From Adenanthera pavonina (lineage: Eukaryota; Streptophyta; Magnoliopsida; Fabales; Fabaceae), in contig JAIVEN010000015.1 of NCBI GenBank assembly GCA_026686845.1, positions 1,255,001 through 1,319,000 of the forward strand: a DNA stretch of 64,000 nucleotides, written 5' to 3'. A program made the position numbers and the translations under genes. Within the stretch, counting starts at the first letter, position 1. Every line of letters begins with the position of its first letter. This document shows positions 23,461-38,100 of the stretch, piece by piece. The notes under the pieces were generated by a model. That model did not search any database. It had not been told where the DNA came from and saw only the letters and a program-made list of their open reading frames with translations.

Positions 23461-26400
23461 CTAATTATAAATCTTTACTGGCTTCTCAAAAGTGTGGCGA
23501 CTCTGAAACAAAAAACCATGAAATTTCAAATGAAGCAAATTAGAACTGATAGTAAGTACAATGATGACAGGTACTGAATAATCAAAGACCATAGTTTACA
23601 TATGAGATCTGCCTTTGCCATTAATGTAACTTACCTGGTTAACTGCGTATCTTTTAGGAGCATTGTCAGTGTGCTCCAAGCCAAGATACTGCTCCCAAGC
23701 TCCATAAACATCTCTTCTCTATCACATGTCAAAAAAAAATTGAAAAAAAAAAGAAGATAAATTTAAATAAAAAAAAAAATGAAGAGTGTTTTATATTTGA
23801 TCCAAGCAAAAGTTCAGAAAATAATCCACCTGAAAACGACTGGAGACAATGTCAGAGTCCTGAAGGTATTCAGGACGCCCTAGAGAAAGGAAAGCAAACT
23901 TCCACTGGCCAAATGAAAAATATATAGTTAGGTGTAAACTAACACTGCATTTCCTAACCAATGAAACATCTCCATCATTCAAACCAAGAAAAAGGGATCC
24001 CCAAAGTTCAGAAATACCTTGGCAAACTCCTCATCTGAAACTTGTAGCTTTTTCTGTATTCGCACTTTAATTTCAGCTAAAGTCTCACCTTCATGTATGA
24101 CCAGGAAAAAGGGATCCCCAAAGTTCTGAATTTGCTGTAAATTTCAGAAGAAACACAAAGGTACAGAATTTAACGCAATTCAACCAGTGTCAGTATGACA
24201 TCAAACAGATTAAAACATTCAGAAATTTAATCTAAATGTTTACCATTTGGTTCAACATAACGAATCAGTAAAAACTATTTACCATTTGGTTCTGAGCTGT
24301 GTCCTTGTTGAAATGGTACACATGAATTAAGCGATCATGGGGACCAAGGTTTTTCTCTTCTTCTGGTATCTGTAACGCTCATGTAATAAAGAAATAAATA
24401 TTTTGCTAGACAAAAATTAAAAGTACTAATATCTATAGATTATATAAAAAAATAACAATCTGGTGATCTCATTTGCACAAATAACAGTAGGAATATTTCT
24501 TAGTTTTCAGCTCCCACCACCCCCTATTTCCAGTTACACAGAGAGAAAGACTCATTACCTCCTCTGCTCTCAACGTCCAGTATTGGTCATTGATGTTCTC
24601 AATCTTTTCATTGGGAGGAAATACCTACACGAACACATGCACAATGAGATGAACATGTTAGAAGTTTGACAAATATGTCCTTTTGTTTAATAGTAAACAA
24701 CAGCATCAGAACAAAAGAAGCCACAGGACAACTATAGTGTATTCAATTTAGTAAAGTTATTCCTAATTCTCCCAATAATTTTTTTAATTATAATCAAAAT
24801 TTCTTGAAAACAAACAGATCCCAGCAGCAGTCAAAACCCACACCTTATATATCTTGTGATAGAAAACTTCCAGCAACCTAAGTTCTGCATTAGGATGAGA
24901 CAACTCTACCTGTCCAATAATAATAATAATAATAATAATAAGTAAAAATAAAATACAGACAGTAAATCAAGGGGAAATCGAAAATGAAACGGAAAATGGC
25001 ACTAGCACAAAACTGGCACACAGGGCTCCATCCGAGTTCATGTTGCCCTGCTTAATTTTTTGCTTGTTAAAGCTGGATCAAGCCATATGTGTTGATAGTG
25101 TGCAAATGTGACTGGAAAACTGTGTAATTAGCTTTACCCTTTAATTTGCATGCATAGCGTAGGCAATTAAATGAACCAAAGGAATACTAAGCTAAGTGAC
25201 CTTTGTTTTAAGATCATCAAGGACATCACCCACAGTGCTCTGCTTAGGGAGTCTGATAGTATGAATAACAACCTGATTGAACGATATAGAGATGTAACAA
25301 ATTGATAATGAAAAAATATGTGAAACCAGAAGAAAATCATGATACCATACTTACTTCATCCTTAGTAGCATGAAGAAATGCAACTTTCAGAGTTTTCAAA
25401 CCTTGCAACTCTGGAAGAGGGATGTCGAGTACTTCATAGTATAATATATCCGAAGTCTGACAAAAATATGCCATAAGAAGGGTATAAAATGCCTTGTCTT
25501 TCAATAGCAGATATTTCAATAGATTGAACTATAACTACCTGGTTGTAGTGGACCAGCATATCAGACAAATGTTCCACCCCTCGGTGCTTAATAGGCTGGG
25601 GTTTTGGTTGTTGGGAGTAACAGTTGTGTGGGGTTAGCCTAATTTTCGATGGATCATCCAATCCAACTTGTTGAGCTACTCTCTCCACAACATCATCGTA
25701 TGTATAGAGCCTTGACCTAGAAATCAATATAGGGTACAAGATAAGGATGCTATAAACATACTCTGACACTTCAATAAGTTCCAATCCAATGTTCTTACAT
25801 CTCTAGGCAGAAGTCATCTTCCTTAGGTTTATCCAAAGATCGAAAGTGAACAACCTATATGTATCAAATCAAGATTAACAATTTCAGCTGCTGGCTTACC
25901 ATCTTTAAATTTACAGAAGTTAAAAGATCCTAAAGAAAAAGGATTTCAATCTTGTACTTGATACATATATTAAGAATCTAGCAAGGCATAATAATGAAAA
26001 CCACCAAGAAGACACAATGGAAAGGAAAATAGTTTTTTAAAAAAAAACTGCATACACAATCGGCAGAACAGAAATCTAGGTAAGATTGATGTCCACATCA
26101 CATAAAAATTAAAACCACAATTGCATATGTATCCAAAAAGGAGGGGGAAAAAACCACAATTGCATATATAAGCCAAAAGAGAAAATACCTGACGGTTGTG
26201 CACATATTCTAAATATGAAGACACATCTGGATAGCGAACATGTTCATCACTGTCAATCAAGGAAGCTTTCTGAAAGCATATAATATCTCCATCTTCAAGC
26301 TGCAAATTAAGAAAAACAGTAAATTTACCAGTACAACATACAAAACTCACTAAAGGACAATTGTGAACAGTGTATACCTGGCTTGCCCGAAATGTTAGTT

Positions 26401-29400
26401 TCTTGTCAATAGGTTCACACATTACATTTGGTTCAAATTTAATTTCCTGCACGTAATAATTCATCAATGTCACATGAATAAAATCACATAGAACCACACC
26501 CAAAAAAAAGGGACAACAAAATCACTTTTCACTCATATATATCAAAGCCAGAGGCAGTCACAACCCAGCTTCTCCCCCATAGCTAGACTTACACAAGGAA
26601 TGGATCAATTTCTATATAGCATGATGATATTATTTGTAATAAATCACCACCAGATTCAGCCGTGAAGAAGTCAATTCTACATTACTTGACCCAGGCTTAG
26701 AAGGGAAGGAAGCATGTTAATTTTAAGACCAATATATACATATATATACATGCATTTATATATATATAATATGACAACAAAGGTTACTGACAGATAAAGC
26801 CTAAGATGCTTACATTCTAATCATGACTTAAAAATCCAGGTACATAGGTAAGCTGACAGCATTAATGATAGAACACTACTCTAGTACAGCAGAAGGAGAA
26901 AACGTGCAAGATAATAAAAAGATGTTGAAATAGAGGGTGTGATGGAACACGTGCTGGAGCAGTAGTTTCACCATAACCACTGCAGATACCACCCACTAAG
27001 AAAGTGGATAAGAATTTATGTGCTTTATTTCTACTTTAGTGCTGTTATATTCTTCAATTATTGAGTCAGTCCTTCGTTAATATAAATAGGTAGGAGCTGT
27101 TAGAGGTAGAGTCAGATTATTATTGGTTATATACTTGGAGATTCTCCTTTTTCGATTATTAGAGTATCGTGTTTAAGATTCTTGCACCTACTGCTCTAGT
27201 AGTATTTCTTGATTCCATATTTCTTCCTGGATTATTCAGGACCCATTATTTCAGGATCAGACCTTTCTTGATCCAAGATGGAGACCACACGCTCCACCAA
27301 TACTCATAATGAACCTTCACCTTAACCTACCATCTCAACAAAAAATTCCTCCCCTGATTTTATATTGCAACAATTATCTTATATCACATCTTGCCTTAAC
27401 ATCCTTGAAGTTCTAGCAGCTGATATTCTGGCATTAAAAGCCCAAGCCAGATCAGCAATAGTAGAATTTAAGGCCCAACAAACTCAAGCCTATAGCAATA
27501 GAGGACCCAATACCTCACCAACAAACTGGGCCAACACTTTTCCAAACTGGGCATCACATGATTGGGCTCTAGTAGCAAGCACTCAACTATCTTCCCAACC
27601 TCAACAACTTGCATCATCATTGCAGACCACAAACAAGCTTCCACAGACTAAGCCTTGGGACATTGAATTTCAAAATTGAAGAGAGAAGAGGCAGGATTTC
27701 TGTTGTGGAGAGCGCTTCAGGTCAGCCACAATTCACCCTTTTGGAGCTCACAAACGGCAACAAAGAAGCATCTCTTGAAGAACCCAATATGGAAGATGAC
27801 ACAACACTGTCCAACTTGGCCGAGGTCTCCCTTCATGTGATACTGCATAAGAGAATCTCAAAGAGAACCGAGTCATGATTTAAGTTGATAGTAGCTTAAC
27901 ACAATTTCATCACCAAATTACTGGTTCAAGAGCTGGGCTTGCCCATGCAACAAATTCCCTTTTTTGGAGTCCAAATCGGAAATGATTATGTTATACAAAT
28001 CAACCTCCTCTGCAAAGAAGTCTCCATCCAGCTTCCAACCCAATATCAGTGGGACTTGGTGTCCATCCAACATTTTCCTATGCCTCTGAGTTTATATTCA
28101 CAAAACCTACAACATTGACCCCTTTTCAAGTCCACGGTCACATCGTTTACCTCTTACCCATATGGATACCCAAGTGGGATGGGGAACGCTTCCCCAAAAG
28201 TTAGCTATTGGGATGGGAGAACTAACCCATTTAAATACACCATTGAGCATCCCATACTACTCAATGTGAGATTTGGGTATCTCATACTACCAAAGTCCCC
28301 ATCATACCCCAACCTAAACCTCCTGATATGAGGCCTTACCATTACCCACAAGTGGCTTCCCTATGCACCCATAAGAGTAATTTCCTACGTTTTTCCTTGA
28401 GGAGAAGACAACTTTCCATGGGCAAGTACTGGTAGAACACTATTCATGTACAGAAGGAGAAAACATGCAAGATCATAAAATGATGAAGCCATTGGAGAAC
28501 AAGACAAAAGGAAGGGAATGTGGGAGAACACGTGCTGGAGCAGTAGTTACCCCATCACTACTGCACACACCAGCCACCAAAATAGTGGGTAGGAATTTAT
28601 GCGCTTTATTTCTACTTTATTTCAATTATGTTCTCTCTCTTTTTTTTTGGTAATACAATTATATTCTTTAATTATTAAGTCAGTCCTTCATTAATATAAA
28701 TAGGTGGGAGCTGTTAGAGGTAACTATGCACTTGGAGATTCTCCATTTTGGATTATATGAGTATTATGTGTTTAAGATCCTTGCAACTACTGCTCTAATA
28801 ATATTTGTTGATTTATATTTCTGGCTGGATTATTCAGCACCTACCAATTAACCAGAGAAAAGGAAAACCTCACAGAATCAAATCTAGCTAATAATATAAC
28901 AGCAGCTTCTAGCCTTTACTTCACAATACATACATAGTGTCCCTGAACCTACTCTTTTCCTTTAAACTAATAAACTGTTCAAGAATTATGGAACTCTCAT
29001 ATCAAATCCTTCTAGAATTAACAAATTAGCTTTTAACATTGTCTTGCACATTGATCATATTAGTTTATGGCCAGTGTAAGAAAGAATTCCAAATTCTGCT
29101 ACATGACCTGTAAAAAGGGTCCAGCATATCAGTTTCTGAACCCTTTAAGTTCCCTGACCAAACAATTAAACAAGGGTTGAGCAGGAATCAACCAATCCCA
29201 TGAAGCTACAACTGACAGAATAAAAAGACAGACAATATACACCAACCTCATAAAGTGCTATCTCTTCCTCAGGATCAAAACCAGCCATTTCATTCAACTT
29301 TCTTAAGATTTCTGATGGCTTACCAGTACCCTTAACAAAAAGCCTTCCAACATAACTGCCATCATAAGGAAACAATTATGAAGTCAACTCAGTCTTACAC

Positions 29401-32081
29401 CACGAAAAATGTTAGAATAAAGAAGTTACCCATTACCGTAGCTCCTCTTTTTCAGGATCATATAGCTTGAAGAAAAGTAATATATCATCCTTTGTCTTCT
29501 CAGGAGGTGCAATGGGACGTAAGTCCTAAATAACAATAAAATTGTCAACAGAACTGTAAATATTATTATTTCATGCTATCAGAAAGCATACAATTTTCAT
29601 AAATATTACCAGCCCCATCTCCACTTCCAAAAACAACTTTAGTTCAGCATTGTGAACTTTGTTTGATACTTCCCTCAATTGTCCAACCTGCAATATGTAA
29701 AGATGGACTGACAACCACATTTAGACCCTACAGATGTTGATGTGCAGCAGGATGGAGAACCGACAACAGACAGGACATAAAAGCAACTGAGCAAACCAAC
29801 AGTCCAACCAGCGCAGATCACAAGATCCGAGACAACCAATGTAGGGGAAATGATACAGAATTTTGTGCACCTTAATTCATTTTTGGGAAATAAAAAACAG
29901 CCAGCCACAGAAGAAGTAAAAGGAATAAATTAAAAAAAAAGAAAAAAGGAAACAACACGGAGAATTAACCACATGTCCAACAAAAAATCATGAAACCAAA
30001 TGAAAACTGCCCACTAATGCCATTCATGAAATTAACTTGTCTTGACATGAGACGAAATAAATCAATAGTTACAGAAAGCATATATTATTTTCCACTCTAT
30101 CAAAAAAAAAAAAAGCATATATGCGTGGTCTAACTTTTTCGAAGCTAAAAACAACTATCTTAAACCATAAAACTCACCAGTTAAAATCAGTAAAAGAGAT
30201 ACACATGAAGCATTTTAATAATTGATGAAAACCAAATAAAAAATAAGGGATTTGCAATGGAAGAGACAGAGAAGGCAAGTATAAGGAGAGACTTCAAAGC
30301 AAGAAGAATTTACAGATTGCGTTTCCTCCACTGCTGTCAATGGCCGATTAGGTCGATATGTATGGTTTTGACGCTTTGCCCATAACCAAAACCGCTGAAA
30401 TTGCACTGGTATGCCAAACTCTTTGGCAATTTCCTCCTGCATTTTACATATTAATCAATGTAAACGAACATAAGGACCAAACTTAATAAAAAGAACATTC
30501 CAAAAAAAAAAATGCTCTATAAGGAATAGGAAGCAATCATAACCCATATCATATTTTTTATTTTGGTCAGCAGCCTATATCATTTATTTATTAGTAAGAT
30601 ACTACTTCCAAAAAAAGCAGACAGCAGCAGTTCATGCAATTTATATCATATCTTCTTCCAATCAAAACACATCATAGGCTCCACTCCCAGCTTTTAGTTC
30701 TATTTGCTATATGAAAACTCTCCTAGCAGAAACAACTTCAATGCTGATTTGTTCTATGTGAGTAAGAAGCAAAAAACTTAATTTTCCCTGGAGTCCCTGA
30801 CTCGCATCGAGTCTATGTTATTTAGAAGAAAAAGAAAGAAAGAAAGAAAGAAAGAAAGAAAAAGAAGCAACATGTCAATGAATATAGAAAATATACAAAA
30901 ACTGACACTAGTCTCCCTCTATCAGCATGAAAATATGATAGTCAAGCAAGAAAAAACAAAAAACACAAAAGGTACTGAAACCTCAATCTAGACTAGATCT
31001 TGCAATGATGTTTAGTCAAGAGCATGAATAATCCACTCCAAAGCCCTCTAAAATAACCTCCAGCTCTGACATGCAGCCAACTCACTAACCATGATCATCA
31101 TCTAGGGGAAGACAGCTGTTGCAAGGCCTACCACCTTGCAATGAGAAGAGTTCAAAACTGTTCCCTTGTTCACACAACAGGATTCCTTTAGAAATTAGCC
31201 CAAATGCAAGTCATTTTAAGAATTAGATATATGAACCTTAAGTGGACTTTGGGTGTGCTAACAAAATTTAAATCAATTTCTTTAAGTTTGTCTTGAAAAG
31301 TTCAGACAGTAGCAAGCAAAGTTTCATCACATTATGCTATGTATGTTGGTCATGGGTGAATCTACATGAGCAAAATTCTCAGACTTCATCAGAGATATGA
31401 AGCACTGATACTTAAAAATCGGTGTCATATCATGCCAAATAAATATCCAACACTCATATCAAATACAAGACACTTCGGATATATCTTGTCTAATCATGGT
31501 ATCCATATCATGTCTATAAAGTATTCATGTCATTAGAAGAGCGTTATAGGTAAGGAGAATTATATTTCCTTCGATTCTCAAGAGATTAAATCATGTTTAT
31601 GGCCTCTCTTTGATACTCCTCCGATGGTTTCCACAATAACGACTCCTTGACAAACATGGAAAGAGACTGAAGAGTTCTTTTATTATCAATCTCAAGCTGC
31701 TTTTCCTTCATTTGTGGCTCAAGCATCCTTTTCATCACTTAGATGCGACCCAAAGTTTCACTTTTCTCTCTTAACATTTATTGGTTCCAATTTCATCTTC
31801 AATCAATTGAAACATCATCAATGTTTTCCAATTCCTGGTTGACTCCATGGCAATCCACAATGAACTTACGGATATGCCACCTATGTATCTAGGATATTCC
31901 ATCAATTTTTCTCAGGAAATTAAGAAAAGCTTTGATAACATTTTGATAAATAAAAGATGATATTTAAACCAATAAAAGTAAGCAACAAAACTGAAACAAG
32001 GGACAACTGCATTTAGACCTCCATTTTGTTGCATTCTTTGCATTAGGTGAATAATATATTGACCAATTCCTTTGTATCTGT

Positions 32082-32114
<33 letters not shown>

Positions 32115-35100
32115 TTTGAGGATAGAATAAGGAATCAACACATCCTTGGTAGTATTTCTCCACTAGATGCCTTGCATGAAAAAGAATAAGCATTATATTT
32201 GTCCCAACAAGAAAGCTATGACATTAACAATAGCATTCCTATTATCAGATTATTTTCATCTTGGAATGTTGACGACACTGCTATCTATCTGCGAATAATT
32301 TTTTCAACATTATTTTCCTCCATCTATCATAAATGAATGGCTTAAAGAACCTTATGTCAGAATAGCAATTTGTTCTGTCCTCAACTTTATGTAATAAAAC
32401 AGAAACAGTTCTGAAGGAAATATCACTATCAAGATTCAGACTGGTCATAAGCAAAGTAAGAAATAAACCAAAATTAGTTAGCACAGCATGCCAAGTCAAA
32501 TAGTTCTTTAAGGATAAGAGCATGGTTAATGATGATACCCTGAAAAGGTTAAAAGGCATCTGCTTTTGGAATCGGAAACTCCTCACTTTGTCATGGTCTA
32601 CAAGGTCAAAATATATATCCCTTCCAATCTGCTCTGTAAGCTCTTCATCTCGTGCTACCTAAGAAGCATCAAGTGCTATCAGTAGTTGTTTTTATTTTCC
32701 TTTTACAATAAGTAATATTTAAATTTAAATTTTATTTGTAATTTAACTTGGCAACTCACAGCATTGGAGTTAAATATAAGACACACACAAAAGTTAGTAT
32801 TGATTAAAAAAAGGTTGGAAACTAAACCTTTATAATAGTATAAAGGTGAGCCTCTGCCTTTTCTTTCTTTTTGTGTTCTTTTTCTTCTTGTTCTTTCTTC
32901 AACCTCTCCTGCAACAATCCATCGTACAAAATAGGCCAGCTTTCCAAGAATAAAGCAACAGAAATAGAAAAAATTAAAAAAAAAGTCATGGACTAAGGAA
33001 ACAGATCCTCCCTTGCTTCAGAGGTTCATCGGTCATACAACAACAAACTAGAATTCACCGATCTAATTACAGTTCAAGAAGAAAAAAATAAGACAAAAAG
33101 ATGCTGAAACGGTTAACAGACATAAGTCAACAAGCTGATTGCATTAGCTGTTAGTCTATGGCAACCTCTTATCCATCAAAAAATATGTTGATTAGCTGAA
33201 TATTTTAGAAATTAAATTCGCAAGTGAACTAACAACAATATCACTATACAACTTGAATTATTTCATTTTGAGCCCTAATTGTAAATCAAAAAAGCATCTT
33301 ACCCTCAAATGTTCAGCAATGTCTTTCTCATCAACATTGCATATTATTTTGTCCTTGTCACTTTCACGTATATACACCAACATATAAGCATTGGAATATT
33401 TGGTGAATTTAAAAGGAGTGTTATTGAATCCAGGATTGGTCTGTGGTAACTGTCAAAACACAAATGGTTGAACTGTAAAGAAAGAAATATTCAAAGGTTT
33501 AAGGGTACTAGACCATGGCCAACAGCAACAAAACAAATTACCTCCTCCTCACCACCATATTGCTCCTCTAATGCCCGTTTAATGTCTTCTTTTGTCACCC
33601 TCTCATCATCAAATTTGTACCTAAGCGAGCCATTCAGATTTTCAAGCACAAAATGCAGAAACTGACAAGGACAACCATTAAAATGCATAATAACAAAATG
33701 AAGGAAAAGGGTCCACCATTTGATGCATATCCATGCTCATTTAAAATGTATTTAATACTATAGTTAACCAAATCTAGCGGATAATGAAGGAACACATTCA
33801 ACCTTTCAAATTCTGGCAACAACAGCCTGAATACAAATTCCAGCAAGCAGATACTTCATTAAACAAATTTCCTACAGGTACCTAATCATGTGATGTAATA
33901 AAGACATACAAAGGAGTCAAGCATATGTGATTAGCTTCCAAAGTTAAAAATTATAGATCGCTGTAAAGCATATATATGCTATTATTAGGTTGGCAAATGC
34001 AAATCATAACATTTTTGGGACCACATAAAGTTTGGATTTGGAAACTCACGAATGAGTAGATGGTAAAGTCCCTCTCAAGTAAAGAGAGAGTGACACAAGA
34101 AGTGACAGTGCGCATGGGGTTCCCTTCCTCTCCTTCACCTACTCCCTCATTTCTCAGGCACTTTACTATCCACTCACTTTGGAGGATCCAGATTCCATGC
34201 TTCACTTCTCACACCTCTATTCAAACTCACTATCCGCATATTGGCAATCAACCTTCCCCGTAACTAACTGATGCTTGTTCATAAAATGATAACTTCAATA
34301 ACATAATCCAGAAAAATTCATACATATTCACCAAAGCTGATGTTATGCTCTTCTCTAGAACATCCTAGCCCCAAAAGAACATCTCTAGGATACAGTAAAA
34401 ACAGCACATAAGCGGTAAAGATGGTCCCATGCCCCATCACATGCATAAAAAGACAAACTGGATTAACAAGCAGTGGACAGTACAGATCTGCAAACACTTG
34501 TACATACCACTGATCAGAGAGAGTTGGCCTGATAAAAGCATAATAATGTCCCCCATGCACACCACCACTGTGAACCAAAACACTGGGAAAAAAAATTCAA
34601 CTACATCAAGCAATGGACATCAGAAAGAAATGAATATAACTAATAGCACAATTATGGACATCAACAAAATGAAAATTTAGGTCAGTTATTACATTTCTAC
34701 ATACTTCTGTTGGTTGAAAATTTGGTTTGAAAAAAGTTATTAAATTCTTTTTTTATGAAAAAATGAATTCATATTAGGAACAGGAGAAAGTACTAAGTTT
34801 AAGCACAAGAAATCCTCAAAATCAGGAAAAGAAAACACACACAAAGAAAACACAAACAGAACAAAGTAACAACCTAAGAAGCTAACTAGTAGTATTTAAT
34901 ACTAATTACCCAATCATTAGTGTTCCTTCATGTGTAACTTCACCTAGATTCAAGAGAATGTGTACTTTCAAGATTATTCTAAGTACAATGTTTTGCAGAG
35001 AAAAATCAATCCTGGCATCCAAAGTACCAGCCACAATCCCACAAACTCGTTTCCTAAAGAATCGACACAACAAAATAAAGCATACAAACACCTCAAATAA

Positions 35101-38100
35101 AAATTAGGAACTAGTAAATCCCATAAATATTTCATCAAAAAATCCTGTGTACGCTTGTTAATATCACATCCTTGCCGTGGCTTTCTTACTTTTTATGATG
35201 TAAATGTATTTAGTGAAAGGCCCCAGGCAGCAAACTTAGCATAGAAGAAATATACACAAGACCCACAAGGGAAAAGAAATACTTAACAGGTCAAAAAGGA
35301 AATTAGCCAGTGAAAAAACTGATAAAAGCCATGAAATATATGCAAAAACTTTTAAAACTACCATTACATCATTGACTTATACCTGTGAAGTGTGTAAAGA
35401 TTGCGAACACTCCTATCAGCCTCAGGTGATAAATACTTGCCATTCTCACGGTCAAGATCAAGTTGCAAGGGAAACTCATAACGATCATTAATCTATATGG
35501 AGAGAATAGAAACAAAATCAACCTTCCATGTATACCAAAAAGAATGTTACCTCTCCAGTAATATGAATGTTACTTTCAAATGTAAGTATTCAGATGCTTG
35601 ATCACAAAAGAAATGAGGAAGCAACCAGTAAAATCAATATCAAATAGCCCCGCAGCAGCATTGAACAAAGAAAAATGAGGCAATTAAGCATTTTCTATGA
35701 AAGATAAATATCAATAAACTATGCCTGGTGGAATTCCACCGTGGTTTCCAATTTCAAAAGACATCACTTTCTGAATTCCACCAAAGTTACTCAAGCGCTT
35801 CCCACAAGTCAATACCTTATGATGCCACCAAATGATATGGGGTCCTCCAAAAAATACCTTCTTTTGATAAAGAATAACATTTTGATAAATGACCACATGC
35901 CACCAACAAAATCAATACTATTGTACATTGTCACACATAACTAATTAGTTTAATGCAACTAGAGCTGTAGCACAATCAATGCAAATGGTTATTCCAGTTA
36001 AGCAAACAAAGAGAACAACAGCAAGAACAGTTGCAGCACAATTTTGATGAATTAAGAAATTGATGCATTAATTTCATCACATGCTGGCACATAAATACCA
36101 AGAGATGGAAGAAAGAGTGATGTGCCTTATTGAATACCAACCTTTACCATTGTATCTCGCATAAAGTCATATTCAAATCTTTTCAGCTGAAGCTGAAGGA
36201 CAGGGGGGAAATCAATGAATAGAACACCCTTCTTAGCATCCTGAAATAATCATGCACCACGATAAAAATTGCATCAGTTTTTGTATCAAGCTCATAAAAT
36301 AAAACTGAACAGAAGATTGCATTCTAATAGTAAATACAAGAAACTCAAGGAAACGTCATGAAATTTCTCTGAGCAAACTTCCTATTTTTTTAATGGGGCA
36401 GACCCCATTACCCAGAATGCCTGTAATAGAAAATGTGCACAAGGCAAACTTTCATATATGTAATACGTTTGCTACTTTGTGATAAGAAATTAATTCAAGA
36501 TGACATAGTAATTCTGAAAGCAAGACAGATATCTTAAAGTTAGTGCCATCCAGAGGAAGAGGAATTACATCAATGACAGTACATGCAACAGCTTCACAGG
36601 GGAAAAAACACCAAAGCAATCACAATCCAAGGCAAACCATTTTTGACGAACTTTTTGGCCATTACAATTGCGATAAGCCACAAGTTGTGTTGTTTTTTTT
36701 TTCCATAGGATGACAATGGTTCATAAAACACGAGTAAAAATATAAAAAAAAATCCACGCAGAAAATAAAGATTTTCCTTATATCAAAAAGAAGTTAGAGC
36801 TTTCCATCACCATCACACTATCACTTCAGCACTTGGTAAAACAATTGCAACTAACCTGCAAACCATACTGTTCAGCATGATATTTGTTGTCACCCTCAAG
36901 GCGTTCAACTTCAACATACTTATCAAAGGAAGCATAAACATCACGGCAGCCTTTAACATCTAACTGGAGGTCTAACATACACGTGAAATTTAATTAGCAA
37001 CATGTAACATACATCGAGATATGCAGAAAAAAAAAATAGAGCATGCATATGAAAGTACCATAAAATGACTCCTTTCTAGTTGATTTATAGTCCACATTGA
37101 TGCACTCAATGTAGTTCATATGGTGCCCTTCAAATAACTTTTGTATTGTTCCCTCAACAACGGTTCCCTAATAAAAATGAAAAGGTAAGCAAAAGCCAAC
37201 TCACATTTAATTTAATATAATAATATCATCCAGAAAAATTCACGTGCAAACATCCCCAGGGCCTTACAATACCTTCATTTTGTCTTCAAGTTTTTCACAT
37301 AGGACCCTATTTAGTTCCTGAACATCATGCTGCATGAAAGAGTCATATGTATCCCATCCAAAAGACTTTGTAAGTTCCTTTGTAGCAACACTGGTGTCAC
37401 TATACTGCAGCTTGTAAAATAAACTTTGCAGAGCCAAAGGAATGCTTCCAGATGGCATATCATTCTCTGTTGTGGGCATATGATAAACAGCCTGAAATGT
37501 TATATCCAGGAACCAACTTTCCCATTATTACACAATCAAACAAGTGAACACCAGCAAGAAGCAAATAAAACAACCAGTAGTTTTAACCTTTCTAAAATAA
37601 GGAATATGATACAAAGTTTGGAGAAGAGAATTCATATAACAGGTAGCCCCTTGGTTCTTAAGCCCAACATAGCCAGTCTCCTTCTTTGAGTCATATGTCC
37701 AGTAATCAACAATCCTACGGACTAGAACCTCAGCTTCAACTACAAGAACATCATTCACAAGATACCCTCTACTAGGGTCATACAATTCACCAAGAGGCAT
37801 GAAGGATGTAAAACCCCAATCACTTTCTCGTGCATTGAATTGGTGCTGTGTGTCTGCATAGGATAAGTAGAAGGAACTGATATCAGAACAAGATCCACTC
37901 TAAAGCCCAAACTTTCTGTGCAAGATTTCTATTCATCTCTTTTTAATGGGGATAAAATAGCAGGTAGGACTAACAAGGTGTACAAGGTGGACCTAAAGGT
38001 TACTAAGCCCCATATTAATATTTGCAACAGGGGCATTAGTAAATGCCAACATCAGCAAACAAATGAGAAAATATGAGTAAGAAGAACATTTATCAATATT

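Noticed and set aside
36390..36410. AATGGGG-CAGA-CCCCATT palindrome in a UBP12 intron
   Set aside because: A perfect 7-bp stem is expected by chance in introns of this total length and has no partner feature.
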